Below, piece by piece: positions 1 to 7,857 of a stretch of 64,000 nucleotides of DNA. The stretch lies in assembly GCA_963736285.1 (NCBI GenBank), contig CAVTOA010000003.1, forward strand, positions 1,433,831 through 1,497,830, read 5' to 3'. A model generated the notes under the pieces. It ran no database searches, had not been told where the DNA came from, and saw only the letters and a list, made by a program, of their open reading frames with translations. The DNA is from CAVTOA01 sp963736285. Lineage in GTDB: Bacteria > Actinomycetota > Actinomycetes > Mycobacteriales > QHCE01. The stretch's first letter is position 1, and each line of letters starts with the position of its first letter. A program made the translations under genes and the position numbers.

Positions 1-522
1 GCTGCCCTGCGGCTCACGCGCAATCCGGCCGATGCGGAAGACCTGGTCCAAGAGACATACGTCAAGGCATATGCGGCTTTCCACCAGTTTTCAGAAGGCA
101 CCAACCTTAAGGCGTGGCTGTATCGCATTCTGACCAATGCGTTTATCAATAACTACCGCAAGAAGCAGCGGCAGCCGCAGCAAAGCCCCACTGAGCACAT
201 AGAAGACTGGCAGCTGGCTTCGGCCGAGTCCCACACCTCGGTGGGTCTGCGTTCGGCCGAGGCTGAAGCGCTTGACCGCTTGCCAGATGGCGACATCCGC
301 CAGGCGCTGCAAGACCTGCCGGAGGACTTCCGACTAGCGGTTTACCTTGCCGACGTCGAAGGGTTTTCGTATAAGGAGATCGCCGAAATCATGGGGACTC
401 CTATTGGGACGGTGATGTCCCGACTTCATCGTGGGCGTCGGATCCTGCGTCACGTGCTAGAGGAATACGCGATCGAGCGTGGGTATATTCGCCCCGCGGC
501 GTCGCGGGAGGTGACTCGGTGA
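1..522 (+). CDS. sigR: ECF sigma factor SigR/SigH type, 5' end outside window
   Basis: RNA polymerase sigma factor of the extracytoplasmic-function class that drives disulfide/oxidative stress genes together with the anti-sigma factor encoded next. The frame is open from base 1, giving 173 visible residues. The first 25 residues match region 2 (ADAEDLVQETYVKAY), followed by the region 2.4-type segment WLYRILTNAFINNYRKK. Region 4 contains the helix-turn-helix FSYKEIAEIMGTPIGTVMSR followed by LHRGRR. About 30 N-terminal residues should lie upstream. The stop overlaps the GTG of rsrA by 4 bases, so the two are probably translationally coupled. SigR rather than another ECF factor is inferred from the linked zinc anti-sigma gene. 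Confidence 0.93.
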   Translation, partial: AALRLTRNPADAEDLVQETYVKAYAAFHQFSEGTNLKAWLYRILTNAFINNYRKKQRQPQQSPTEHIEDWQLASAESHTSVGLRSAEAEALDRLPDGDIRQALQDLPEDFRLAVYLADVEGFSYKEIAEIMGTPIGTVMSRLHRGRRILRHVLEEYAIERGYIRPAASREVTR

Positions 523-809
523 ACAGCGAAAAAAATCACCAAGCCTCCTGCGAAGAGGTCCTCTCGGAGCTTTATCTGTTTCTAGATGCTGAATGCGATT
601 CGGCGGGTAGCGCTCGGATCAAACAGCATCTGACCTATTGCCCGGGGTGCTTTCAGGAGTACGGCATCGAACAAGAGGTCAAGGCGCTGGTGGCACGTTG
701 CTGGAGCGCAGAAGAGGCACCTGCTGGGCTCAAGGAAAGACTCCGCGAAAAGCTACGGCAAGCGGTTGAACCCGAGACAGACGCGGCTAGTCGCATAGCA
801 ACTAGCTGA
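519..809 (+). CDS. rsrA: Zinc-binding redox anti-sigma factor, RsrA family
   Basis: 96-residue cytoplasmic anti-sigma factor that holds SigR inactive until oxidation of its zinc-site cysteines releases it (known for RsrA/RshA). The ZAS signature H-x3-C-x2-C is present as HLTYCPGC near residue 37, with an upstream Cys near residue 11 (SCEEV) that usually completes the zinc/disulfide site. Length is typical (about 100 residues). It starts at a GTG inside the sigR stop (GTGA overlap). Its 3' end overlaps the 3' end of the convergent biotinyl protein gene by 8 bases. Confidence 0.92.
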   Translation: MNSEKNHQASCEEVLSELYLFLDAECDSAGSARIKQHLTYCPGCFQEYGIEQEVKALVARCWSAEEAPAGLKERLREKLRQAVEPETDAASRIATS

Positions 810-1017
810 TAACGGCGATGAGGTCGCCTTCTTGCACCACTTCACCTTCTGTGACGGCCAGTTCCGTCACTGTTCCGTCCTCTTCGGACACGACCGGAAT
901 CTCCATTTTCATTGACTCGAGGATGACGAGGGTATCGCCTTCGGAAACCTCATCGCCTGGCGAGACGACGATTTTCCACACGTTGGCTACCATCTCCGCG
1001 CGGATTTCTTCTGCCAT
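802..1017 (-). CDS. Small biotin/lipoyl-attachment domain protein
   Basis: 71-residue stand-alone biotinyl domain. The motif ESMKMEIPV near residue 34 contains the Lys that is biotinylated in acyl-CoA carboxylase carrier domains, and the flanking PGDEVSEGDTLVI and TEGEVVQEGDLIAVI halves form the usual hammerhead sandwich. Such single-domain proteins occur in many actinomycetes; the partner carboxylase is not evident here. It lies convergent to rsrA and just downstream (same strand) of the BioF-like gene, separated by about 70 bases. No partner can be assigned from context. Confidence 0.88.
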   Translation of the reverse strand: MAEEIRAEMVANVWKIVVSPGDEVSEGDTLVILESMKMEIPVVSEEDGTVTELAVTEGEVVQEGDLIAVIS

Positions 1018-1084
1018 GCTTCATGCTCCTCACAGCTGGCTGTTGCATTGACGTGCAGAGCTTAGAGGCACTGGCTTTGTCTTG

Positions 1085-2227
1085 TTAAAAAACCCCATGG
1101 GTGACCGCATGTAATGCCCGAGCTACCGCTGACAGCTCCGCCTCGGTGACGGTGGCTCGTGCCGCCAAACGCAGAAATGCTTGGCCTCCGCTCATGGTCG
1201 ACGCGCCCAGCGCGGAGACGCGCACTCCGTGTTCCGCGCAGACCCGCTCTGCTTGGTGTGCCGTGCGAGTGTCCGGTGCGGGAATAGCGAGTATTGCCGC
1301 GTCTGGCCGGTGCGCGGCGAGTCCAGCCGCGTGGGCGAGCCAGGCAAGTTCACCGGCCCGAGCTCGTGCTTGGAGGGCGAGGTCGGGTTGGTGCATCAAC
1401 CCGCGCAGCGACGCGAGAGCCGCTCCCATCGCGGGGGCGGCCAAAGTAGTGTCGCAGGTGAATGATCGCGCCGTGTCGGCGAGCGCCTCCACAATGTCCA
1501 CATTGGCTAGTACCACGCCGCCTTGTGAACCTAGGGCGGCTGCGAGCGACAGCGTGCGGATGACGTTCGCTTCCTTTCCCAAGCCCGCATTGCACACCGC
1601 TCCACGTCCGCCTTTGCCTACCACACCAAAAGCGTGAGTCTCGTCGACAAGCAGGAAAGCGCTATGGCGGCGCACGAGTGCGTGAAGCTCGCGAATGGGA
1701 GCGAGTTCGCCGGTGGCGAAAAAGACCGCATCCACCGCCACAATCGCGTGGTACTCCGACCTATGCGCTAGCGCGCGCTCCACGGCCGCCCAATCGTGAT
1801 GCTTCACGGCGACGCATCGGCTGTCACTCAGCGCGCACGCGTTCTGTAGCGAAGAGTGGTTGTGTTCGTCGGTGATAAGCAGAACCTCTGGCCCACTAAT
1901 TAACCGCAGCAGTGCTTGGTTTGCCGCTTGGTTGGAGGAAAAAAGTAGCGAGCCTGGCGCGTCGAGGTAACGTGCTAGCGCTGCTTCTAGCTCTGCGTAG
2001 GGATTTGTTCCGGTGGTGTGTGGCGTGGTTGCGCCCGCACCCCAATTTAGCGCCGCGAGTGCGGCAGCCGACGCGACCTGCGGATCTCGCGCGAACCCCA
2101 AGTAGTCGTCGCTAGCAAAGTCTGCAAGTCGGAAGGCCTGGAGCGGACGAGCGTAAGCGTGTGGACGGCCAGTGGGAAGAGCTGGCAGTGTGGAAACACC
2201 GCGAACTCGTTCGAGAGGGTTCGTCAA
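1085..2227 (-). CDS. BioF-like aminotransferase-fold protein (AONS family) without the PLP lysine
   Basis: About 380 residues resembling 8-amino-7-oxononanoate synthase: substrate/cofactor motifs DEHNHSSLQNA and VDETHAFGVVGKGGRGAV (the D-x-x-H of fold-type I alpha-oxoamine synthases) are clear. Where the family has T-L-S-K-A-L-G-S-Q-G-G with the PLP-binding Lys, this protein reads TLSLAAALGSQGG (bases 1529-1555): the Lys is absent and two residues are added. A catalytic role in biotin synthesis is therefore doubtful despite the adjacent biotinyl protein. TTG at 2227 is chosen because GGAGG lies 6 bases upstream (2234-2238 on the other strand); an upstream ATG at 2284 has no such site. Confidence 0.8.
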   Translation of the reverse strand: MTNPLERVRGVSTLPALPTGRPHAYARPLQAFRLADFASDDYLGFARDPQVASAAALAALNWGAGATTPHTTGTNPYAELEAALARYLDAPGSLLFSSNQAANQALLRLISGPEVLLITDEHNHSSLQNACALSDSRCVAVKHHDWAAVERALAHRSEYHAIVAVDAVFFATGELAPIRELHALVRRHSAFLLVDETHAFGVVGKGGRGAVCNAGLGKEANVIRTLSLAAALGSQGGVVLANVDIVEALADTARSFTCDTTLAAPAMGAALASLRGLMHQPDLALQARARAGELAWLAHAAGLAAHRPDAAILAIPAPDTRTAHQAERVCAEHGVRVSALGASTMSGGQAFLRLAARATVTEAELSAVARALHAVTHGVF

Positions 2228-2557
2228 GGGCCACCTCCGGCGGTGCTGTGTCTGCCTATCCCGACTCACGGATACACGTGTCAACCAGTGCGACCACCGA
2301 ACCCGCTACCGCTCAGTAGCAAGATGTCACGTTTGTCCAATGAAGAATGTGGGTAGTGCGTAAGGGGTAGGTCGAGTCTGACATTGATAGCCGGGTTGTG
2401 CTGGGATTTTGGGTCAGCAATCACCGATGTTTCCAAAGGTTATTTGCACTGAATGGTCCCAGTTGGAGCCGACTTAGCACCCACCAGTGGGGGCGCTGAG
2501 AACACGGAGGCATACCTACTCGTCACGACACAGATGTGGCGGGGCAGGATGTGAACC
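2228..2557. other. Intergenic region between divergent BioF-like gene and dnaG
   Basis: 330 bases carrying the promoters of the two divergent genes. Apart from the RBS for the minus-strand gene, no clear operator, hairpin or small gene could be recognised; short ORFs here lack family resemblance. Confidence 0.5.
2234..2238 (-). promoter_or_regulatory. Ribosome binding site deciding a TTG start
   Basis: On the minus strand the sequence GGAGG is followed by 6 bases and TTG (2227-2225). This spacing is optimal and argues that the BioF-like protein starts at TTG rather than at the ATG 57 bases further upstream. Confidence 0.65.
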
Positions 2558-4525
2558 ATGCCTGGCCGGATTCGCGACGCTGACATCGCTACTGTGCGTG
2601 AGCGGTCTTCGATAGACCAAGTCGTTTCGCAGCGGGTGACGCTGCGCAATGCTGGCGGTGGAAGCCAAAAAGGCCTGTGCCCTTTCCACGACGAAAACAC
2701 TCCTTCCTTCCACGTCAGTGCGGCCCGCGGTGTCTATCACTGCTTCGGCTGTGGCGTGGGTGGCGATGTCATCGATTTCGTCATGCGCACGGAATTGCTC
2801 AGTTTTGCTGAAGCGGTGGAGTGGTTGGCTTCTCGCGCTGGCGTGCAACTGTCCTATACCGACGATGCCGGCGGTGAAGCACACGGTGCACGACGCAAGC
2901 CAGGGCAACGACAACAACTGCTCGCCATCCACCGCGCCGCGGCTGATTTTTATGCCCAACAACTGGTGTCCCCCAGCGCCAGCATCGCGCGTGATTTTTT
3001 GGATCAGCGTGGTTTCGATATGGCGGTGGCCGAGAAGTTCGGTTGTGGCTTTGCGCCGCCAGAGTGGGATGCGCTCACCAAACACCTCTTGAAGCGGGGA
3101 TTCGCCGGGCAAGAGCTTGTCACCGCCGGAGTCGCCAAGCCCGCGCGCTCTGGCTCACTCATCGACCGGTTCCGTCGAAGGCTTGTCTGGCCTATTCGTG
3201 AGCTCGCCGGGGAGGTTATCGGCTTTGGTGCGCGAAAATTGTTCGACGACGATGACGGCCCGAAATACCTCAACACGCCAGAAACGCCGCTGTATAAGAA
3301 GTCGCAGGTCCTTTATGGACTTGATGTTGCCAAGCGCGAGATCGCGCGACAGCGCAAGGTGGTGGTGGTCGAGGGATACACCGACGTAATGGCTTGCCAC
3401 CTTGCCGGAGTACCCACCGCCGTGGCTTCCTGTGGCACCGCCTTTGGTGCCGAACACATCAGTGTGCTGCGACGGCTCCTTATGGACCAGGACGAATTCC
3501 GTGGTGAGGTCATCTTTACTTTCGACGGGGACGAAGCGGGTCAAAAAGCGGCGCTCAAAGCGTTCGAGGACGAGCAGCGGTTTGTCGCGCAAACCTTCAT
3601 CGCGGTATCGCCGGACAACATGGACCCGTGTGAACTGCGATCGGCGCGTGGAGATGTCGCGGTACGCGATCTTGTGGCGCGACGCGAGCCACTTATCGCA
3701 TTCGCACTGCGTAACACCCTCACTCGGTACGATTTAGAGACCCCGGAAGGCCGGGTGCAAGCCTTGCGGGTCACCGCTCCGCTAGTTGCTCGAATCCGAG
3801 ACCGCGCATTGCGCCCGGAATATGCGCGCAGCTTGGCCGGGTATCTGGGTATGGAAGTTGAGCCCGTGGTGCGAGCGGTGGGCCAAGCCGTCAAAGCGCT
3901 TAACGAACAGCCAGGACAACAGAAAAGCCAAGGCCACAACGGTTTGCGTCCAGAGCGGTCCACTACGGACACACGAAGGCAGGAGCAATCCAGCGAGGCG
4001 ACAACGAATACGGGCTCGGGGTCCGGGTCTAGCAAGCGTCCAGAGCCAGACGACCCCGCGCTGCGGGTGGAGCGGGAAGCGCTGCGACTCGCGGTTCAGC
4101 AACCCGCGCTGGCCGGCCCGGTCTTCGATGCGATCGACGAAACCGCTTACACCGACCCCATCTACGCCGAGACACGTCGGGCTATCGCAGTCGCTGGAGG
4201 TGCCACGGCGGGGATCTCCGGTCCCGGATGGATAGACAAAATCGCCAACGCTAGCGGCGATCTCGTCGTTAAGACCGTCGTCGTCGAGCTTGCGGTAGAG
4301 CCATTACGTGCGGCTGGCGAGCCGGATTCGCGCTATGTAGCCGCAGTGCTGTCGCGGTTGCAGGAACTCGCGGTCGAGCGGCAGGTGGGCGTGCTCAAGT
4401 CACGGCTGCAACGCATTAACCCGATTGAGCGAGCCGACGAACATCGACGGCTCTTTGGCGAGCTGATCGCGCTAGAGCAGCACAAACGCGGCCTGCGGGA
4501 GCAGGGGATAGGCGAATGCGATTGA
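2558..4525 (+). CDS. dnaG: DNA primase DnaG
   Basis: Synthesises RNA primers at the replication fork. 655 residues. The N-terminal zinc finger is intact (CPFH near residue 41 and CFGC near 62), followed by the RNA polymerase core. The Toprim fold contains VVVEGYTDVMA near residue 270 and FTFDGDEAGQKAA near 320, with the metal-binding acidic residues. A variable Ser/Thr/Gln/Pro-rich linker (residues about 450-505) precedes a C-terminal DnaB-binding-type helical region. Length is normal for actinobacterial DnaG (about 630-660). The stop overlaps the next gene's ATG by 10 bases. Confidence 0.97.
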   Translation: MPGRIRDADIATVRERSSIDQVVSQRVTLRNAGGGSQKGLCPFHDENTPSFHVSAARGVYHCFGCGVGGDVIDFVMRTELLSFAEAVEWLASRAGVQLSYTDDAGGEAHGARRKPGQRQQLLAIHRAAADFYAQQLVSPSASIARDFLDQRGFDMAVAEKFGCGFAPPEWDALTKHLLKRGFAGQELVTAGVAKPARSGSLIDRFRRRLVWPIRELAGEVIGFGARKLFDDDDGPKYLNTPETPLYKKSQVLYGLDVAKREIARQRKVVVVEGYTDVMACHLAGVPTAVASCGTAFGAEHISVLRRLLMDQDEFRGEVIFTFDGDEAGQKAALKAFEDEQRFVAQTFIAVSPDNMDPCELRSARGDVAVRDLVARREPLIAFALRNTLTRYDLETPEGRVQALRVTAPLVARIRDRALRPEYARSLAGYLGMEVEPVVRAVGQAVKALNEQPGQQKSQGHNGLRPERSTTDTRRQEQSSEATTNTGSGSGSSKRPEPDDPALRVEREALRLAVQQPALAGPVFDAIDETAYTDPIYAETRRAIAVAGGATAGISGPGWIDKIANASGDLVVKTVVVELAVEPLRAAGEPDSRYVAAVLSRLQELAVERQVGVLKSRLQRINPIERADEHRRLFGELIALEQHKRGLREQGIGECD

Positions 4526-5082
4526 GACTCCCGGCATGGTTGAGCCGGATGGGTGGTGTTCGTGCACCCAGCGACGTGGCGGTGCCGCTCGAACCCGAGG
4601 AGCGGGTGACCGGCTGGGCGCGGACCGGCGACGGCGCGGTGGTGGCGACAACGTCACGTGGGCTGTTTGTCGCTACACCCGCGAGCTTGCGGCAGCACTC
4701 CCCCCTTCGCTTGCCGTGGCAGCAGATTGTGAAAGCAACATGGTCTGACGGCACGTTGACCGTGGTGCCTAGCCAAGAAATCGAAGAGGCAGCCGGAGCT
4801 CGCTCTGCGGTTATCACTGACGCTCCGCCCTACCGATGGCGGTTGCCCCACCCCGGCAATGTGCCTGCGGAGATACGTACTCGGGTCACCCGCAGCATCG
4901 CTTACTCCCAGCGGCATGCGCTGATCAACACCCAAATCTGGATCGTGGCTCGTCGTGTGGCCGGGCGCGATGGTCTTGAATGGATGCTGCGGCTCGGTCC
5001 GGACACAAATTGGGAAGACCCAGCTGTCCAAGAAGCCGCTTTCGCCTCGTTGGCTCGGGTCCGAGCGCAGGAGTCCGTTTAG
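4516..5082 (+). CDS. Conserved hypothetical protein downstream of dnaG
   Basis: 188 residues, soluble, no signal peptide or membrane helix. Reading shows a beta-rich N-terminal half (DGAVVATTSRGLFVATP, WQQIVKATWSDGTLTVVPSQ), suggestive of a PH-like or short beta-domain, and a C-terminal helical part ending LARVRAQESV. I recognise it only as the kind of small protein often found behind dnaG in actinomycetes; function unknown. It overlaps dnaG by 10 bases, so co-transcription is likely, and overlaps the convergent gene at its stop by 4 bases. Confidence 0.75.
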   Translation: MRLRLPAWLSRMGGVRAPSDVAVPLEPEERVTGWARTGDGAVVATTSRGLFVATPASLRQHSPLRLPWQQIVKATWSDGTLTVVPSQEIEEAAGARSAVITDAPPYRWRLPHPGNVPAEIRTRVTRSIAYSQRHALINTQIWIVARRVAGRDGLEWMLRLGPDTNWEDPAVQEAAFASLARVRAQESV

Positions 5083-5369
5083 GACATTTTCTTTTGGCGT
5101 CCGTGCGAATCGCCTGAGTGGTCGCCAAGCATATTGCCCAGCTTTGCTCCCAGCCGGGTGTGGCCAGCTTTCTGGGACACCATCTCTTTAGTGTTATTCA
5201 TGAGCATGCAAGCGCGCGCTTCGAGCACCCCAGCGGTTTCCTGAACCGTCGGATTTTCTTTAACCCTGCGGACGACACGTACTAGCTGCTCGTAGCGTTC
5301 ACGTCCAGCACGCGCACCCAAGACGTATCCGATTCCAAGCCCGGCAACAAATAGCAGTCTCTTTCGCAT
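5079..5369 (-). CDS. Small YtxH-like membrane-anchored protein
   Basis: 96 residues starting MRKRLLFVAGLGIGYVLGAR, a short N-terminal hydrophobic segment ending in G-A-R-A-G-R-E-R-Y-E, a pattern typical of YtxH-like actinobacterial proteins. The remainder is amphipathic and charged. Probably anchored in the cytoplasmic membrane with a cytosolic tail; molecular role unknown. Convergent with the preceding gene, stops overlapping. The start is the only ATG giving the conserved N-terminus. Confidence 0.75.
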   Translation of the reverse strand: MRKRLLFVAGLGIGYVLGARAGRERYEQLVRVVRRVKENPTVQETAGVLEARACMLMNNTKEMVSQKAGHTRLGAKLGNMLGDHSGDSHGRQKKMS

Positions 5370-5711
5370 AGCAGCTCCTGTTCCTGTTGCGCTGGATGGC
5401 GGCGTGGAAGCCGTCCAAAACTGGGTCGTGGCGTTGGTGCTGTTCCTTGTGCCCAGTTAGTGAGGATTTCATACCCGCCTGTTCGCGGCGACCACCACGC
5501 GCGGCGTTCCCTTATCCATGTAGTCGTCATCCCGCATCAGTGCAGGCTGGGGATGCCTATAACTGAGCTCTTGGGGGTCGGGAAGCCTTAGCCGGTGGGG
5601 TATGCGGGCGAACGAGTGCGTGTTGTACGCTTACACCCGGTTCGGCAAGGCCTAGCAGGTGCACATCTGTGTAGCCGCTGGTAGCAAATAATTGCTTACG
5701 GTTTTGCTCAA
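5370..5711. other. Intergenic stretch before tRNA-Asn
   Basis: 342 bases without a supportable gene. Short ORFs on the minus strand show no recognisable family. It must hold the promoters of the YtxH-like gene and of the tRNA, but no clear -35/-10 pair was identified. Confidence 0.45.
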
Positions 5712-5784
5712 TCCCCTGTAGCTCAATTGGCAGAGCAGCCGGCTGTTAACCGGCAGGTTAGTGGTTCGAGTCCACTCGGGGGAG
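5712..5784 (+). tRNA. tRNA-Asn (GTT)
   Basis: 73 nt cloverleaf: acceptor TCCCCTG pairs with CGGGGGA, D-stem GCTC/GAGC, anticodon stem GCCGG/CCGGC with loop CTGTTAA (anticodon GTT at 5745-5747), T-arm GTGGTTCGAGTCCAC. CCA is not encoded. A degraded tyrosine integrase lies 70 bases downstream on the opposite strand, so this tRNA is a likely attachment site of a former integrative element. Confidence 0.96.
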
Positions 5785-5850
5785 CCCTTTGACCAGCGGA
5801 AACACAATGTCCTCTCCTTGTTGCGTGAATTTTGTAGGCAAGTCTGTAGG

Positions 5851-6205
5851 CTAAAGCGCACATGTGTCGGAGAACAGTAGCTTCTCTAGCCGATTTGCCG
5901 CATCTCGCTGTACCTCTTCCAATACGTGGGTGTAGGTGTTCATGGTCAAGCTAATTTGACTATGTCCAAGGACCTCCATCACGGTCCGGAGATCAACGCC
6001 TGACGCCAGTAAGAAGGTGGCACAGGAGTGCAGCAAGTCGTGTAGCCGCACGTTGACGCTTTTTGCGTACCTGGTACCAGTACCTATTGACGTTCCGAGG
6101 CTCATACGGTGTGCCGATTGAGTCGTGAACACAAATCCTGTTTCTTGCCAGAATTCCCTTAAATTTTTTTCTCGCTTTGCTGAGTAGCGGCGTGTGTCTT
6201 GAGTT
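5851..6205 (-). pseudogene. Phage-type tyrosine integrase remnant with two frameshifts
   Basis: The C-terminal catalytic half of an XerD/phage integrase is readable in two frames: NLREFWQETGFVFTTQ in one, then SIGTPYEPRNVNRYW in a second, then VRLHDLLHSCATFLLASGV, VMEVLGHSQISLTMNTYTHV back in the first. Compensating frameshifts lie near 6115 and near 6060 (by a run of As). Even in the restored frame the H-x-x-R motif reads HDLLH instead of HDLRH, so one catalytic Arg is lost, while the Tyr in MNTYTHV remains. N-terminal domains are absent. Its position beside tRNA-Asn marks an ancient integrated element. Confidence 0.85.
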
Positions 6206-6372
6206 TCTAATGAATTCTCTCTCTCTTGCTGTTAGCGCATCTGGCACCTTGCGACCAAACGGTGACTTTCAAGACGAACATCGGATTCTAGGACGCGTGG
6301 ATCCTAGTGCGATAACAGGCATTTCTCTTAGTTCCACATTGGCCCAGACGCCTCTCACCGACGTACACCCAA

Positions 6373-6856
6373 TGTTCGAACCCATGAAACCCCAGGTGCG
6401 CTCCGATTACATCGAGCGCGTTGGTACATGGATTGCATCGATCACTGGTGAGAGTAAGAGCGAGGAGTTGAACGCTCGGCTTGAGCGCTATCACCAGGCA
6501 TCTCGGGCGGGAAAAGCCTGGATAGGGTTGAGACGGCAAAGATGCAGAACATAGTGCTCACTACTTATGCCACGGCGCTTTTTGACATGTTGGGCCGCCC
6601 ACCTACCGTGATGGATGCACTTAGCGAAACCGTTGCAAGCGCTGGTAAAAAATTGCCCATTTTGGTTTGGGACGACAACTTCAAGAAAGAAATAGGTACG
6701 CAAACGGCTGCGGTAGCTACTCGACAACCAAAAAGTGGCCATGTATTTGGAATGGGTTTTTCGTCGCCGCCTAGGCGGCCCACGATGATGGCAAGAGAAT
6801 ACCGACGCGATGTCTCTGTTGGAAGCGTTTCTAATGGCGTGCTACGCCGTCATTAG
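6373..6856 (+). pseudogene. Unrecognised reading frames in the decayed island
   Basis: Two overlapping frames: 6373-6554 (starts MFEPMKPQVRSDYIERV) and 6542-6856 (starts MQNIVLTTYATALFDML, contains LPILVWDDNFKKEIGTQT). Neither resembles a family I know. The composition looks protein-like and less GC-rich than the core genes, and the 13-base overlap in different frames suggests one gene broken by a frameshift, but this is inference. Low confidence that either is expressed. Confidence 0.3.
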
Positions 6857-7008
6857 TGCAATGCGTGGCTGTAGGCCAGGGCGAGGCAGGCTGCGGCGGG
6901 GGAGGCCATGGGTTCGGAGTTCAGGACTTTGGTGACGTTGGCAAATCCATATTGGACTGTACAGAAATTGTCGAGTGTGGACAATCGACTCCATATTGCG
7001 AGTAACTT

Positions 7009-7385
7009 TTATGTGGGGACTAGGTTGAAGGCGTCGATACCGCGTGGACGGACGACGGTGAAGTGTCGTTGGTCGAGGGTAGCGATGGTGTCTGCGCGAC
7101 AGCGTTCAGCCAGGGCAATGACGGAGGCGTCAACTGCGCCAAGAGGGAAATCGGCGTATTGGTCCACTAATTCGGCGATCCGTTTGGTGTCTGTCTGTTG
7201 AACTTCGATCAAAGTAAAGGGGAACCGTTAAGAGAACGCAGAAATTCTGCTTCGGTGGAAGATCCACCTTCACGTTCGAGCATGTAGCAGGTTTCCGCGG
7301 CCACAAAAGAAGGCACCAGCATCGGTCCGCGGCGCCGGTGCCAGCTGAACATCTGTACGCAGCGCTGGTGGTCTCGGTCATCAGA
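7009..7385 (-). pseudogene. PIN-domain (VapC-like) toxin, frameshifted and 5'-truncated
   Basis: The minus strand encodes GPMLVPSFVAAETCYMLERE and then EAEFLRSLNGSP in one frame and, after a one-base shift in the run at 7215-7224, IEVQQTDTKRIAELVDQYAD, FPLGAVDASVIALAERC and ATLDQRHFTVVRP in another. Together they match the body of VapC RNases, including the C-terminal acidic residues of the PIN site (GAVDAS, ATLD). The N-terminal Asp-containing strand (usual start V-x-D-T/A-G) is missing where the IS605-like element begins (about 7390). No antitoxin gene is visible, so this is a relic. Confidence 0.75.
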
Positions 7386-7399
7386 AAGCTCCCGAGAAA

Positions 7400-7420
7400 C
7401 CCCTGGCTTTAGCCATGGGG
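7400..7420 (-). repeat. IS605-type subterminal imperfect hairpin (tnpA end)
   Basis: CCCC TGGCT TT AGCCA T GGGG: a 9-bp stem with a single bulged T and a TT loop. This form is characteristic of the ends bound by HUH transposase TnpA. It lies 16 bases beyond the tnpA stop. Confidence 0.8.
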
Positions 7421-7435
7421 AGGTAAGGGAGTGCC

Positions 7436-7831
7436 CTAAGCGTTCCGTTGGTTCTCCACATAGCGTTTGACGACCTCCAAGGTTGCGCCGCCGACGGTGG
7501 CGACGAAGTAGCTGTTGGTCCACAGCGTGGGGATGCGGGTCTTGAGCGCGGGGAACTCCTGCCGCAGCAGTCGAGACGACCGGCCTTTGATCTGCTTGAC
7601 CAGTCGGTGGATGCCGTACTGCGGATCGCAGGAGACGAGCAGGTGTACGTGGTCGGGCATCGTCTCCAATTCCACGATTGGGGCGTCACGCTCGGCGCAC
7701 ACCTCGCGGATGATCTGTTTGAGTCGCGCGTCGACCCGGCCGCCGATAACCGGCCGGCGGTACTTGGGGCACCACACGACGTGGTAGGTGCAGCGGTAGA
7801 CCACGTTCCGGTTCGACCTGATCTCGTCCAT
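7436..7831 (-). CDS. tnpA: IS200/IS605 transposase TnpA (HUH/Y1)
   Basis: 131 residues, the usual length of TnpA. It cuts and rejoins single-stranded ends of the element. The HUH motif is present in METMPDHVHLLVS (about residue 60), and the catalytic Tyr in VVKRYVENQ near residue 125. N-terminal VVYRCTYHVVWCPKYRRPV is typical. ATG at 7831 is chosen because the fold begins there; the longer frame upstream runs antisense through tnpB. All catalytic residues seem intact, so it might act on its own or on related ends in trans. Confidence 0.93.
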   Translation of the reverse strand: MDEIRSNRNVVYRCTYHVVWCPKYRRPVIGGRVDARLKQIIREVCAERDAPIVELETMPDHVHLLVSCDPQYGIHRLVKQIKGRSSRLLRQEFPALKTRIPTLWTNSYFVATVGGATLEVVKRYVENQRNA

Positions 7832-7857
7832 ACCGACAGCATATAGCGCCGTGGTGT

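Noticed and set aside
818..1051. Plus-strand ORF opposite the biotinyl protein
   Set aside because: Ser/Thr-rich antisense of a clear biotinyl domain.
6940..7000. Direct repeat of CCATATTG near 6946 and 6992
   Set aside because: Too short and common to be called an attachment or insertion site.
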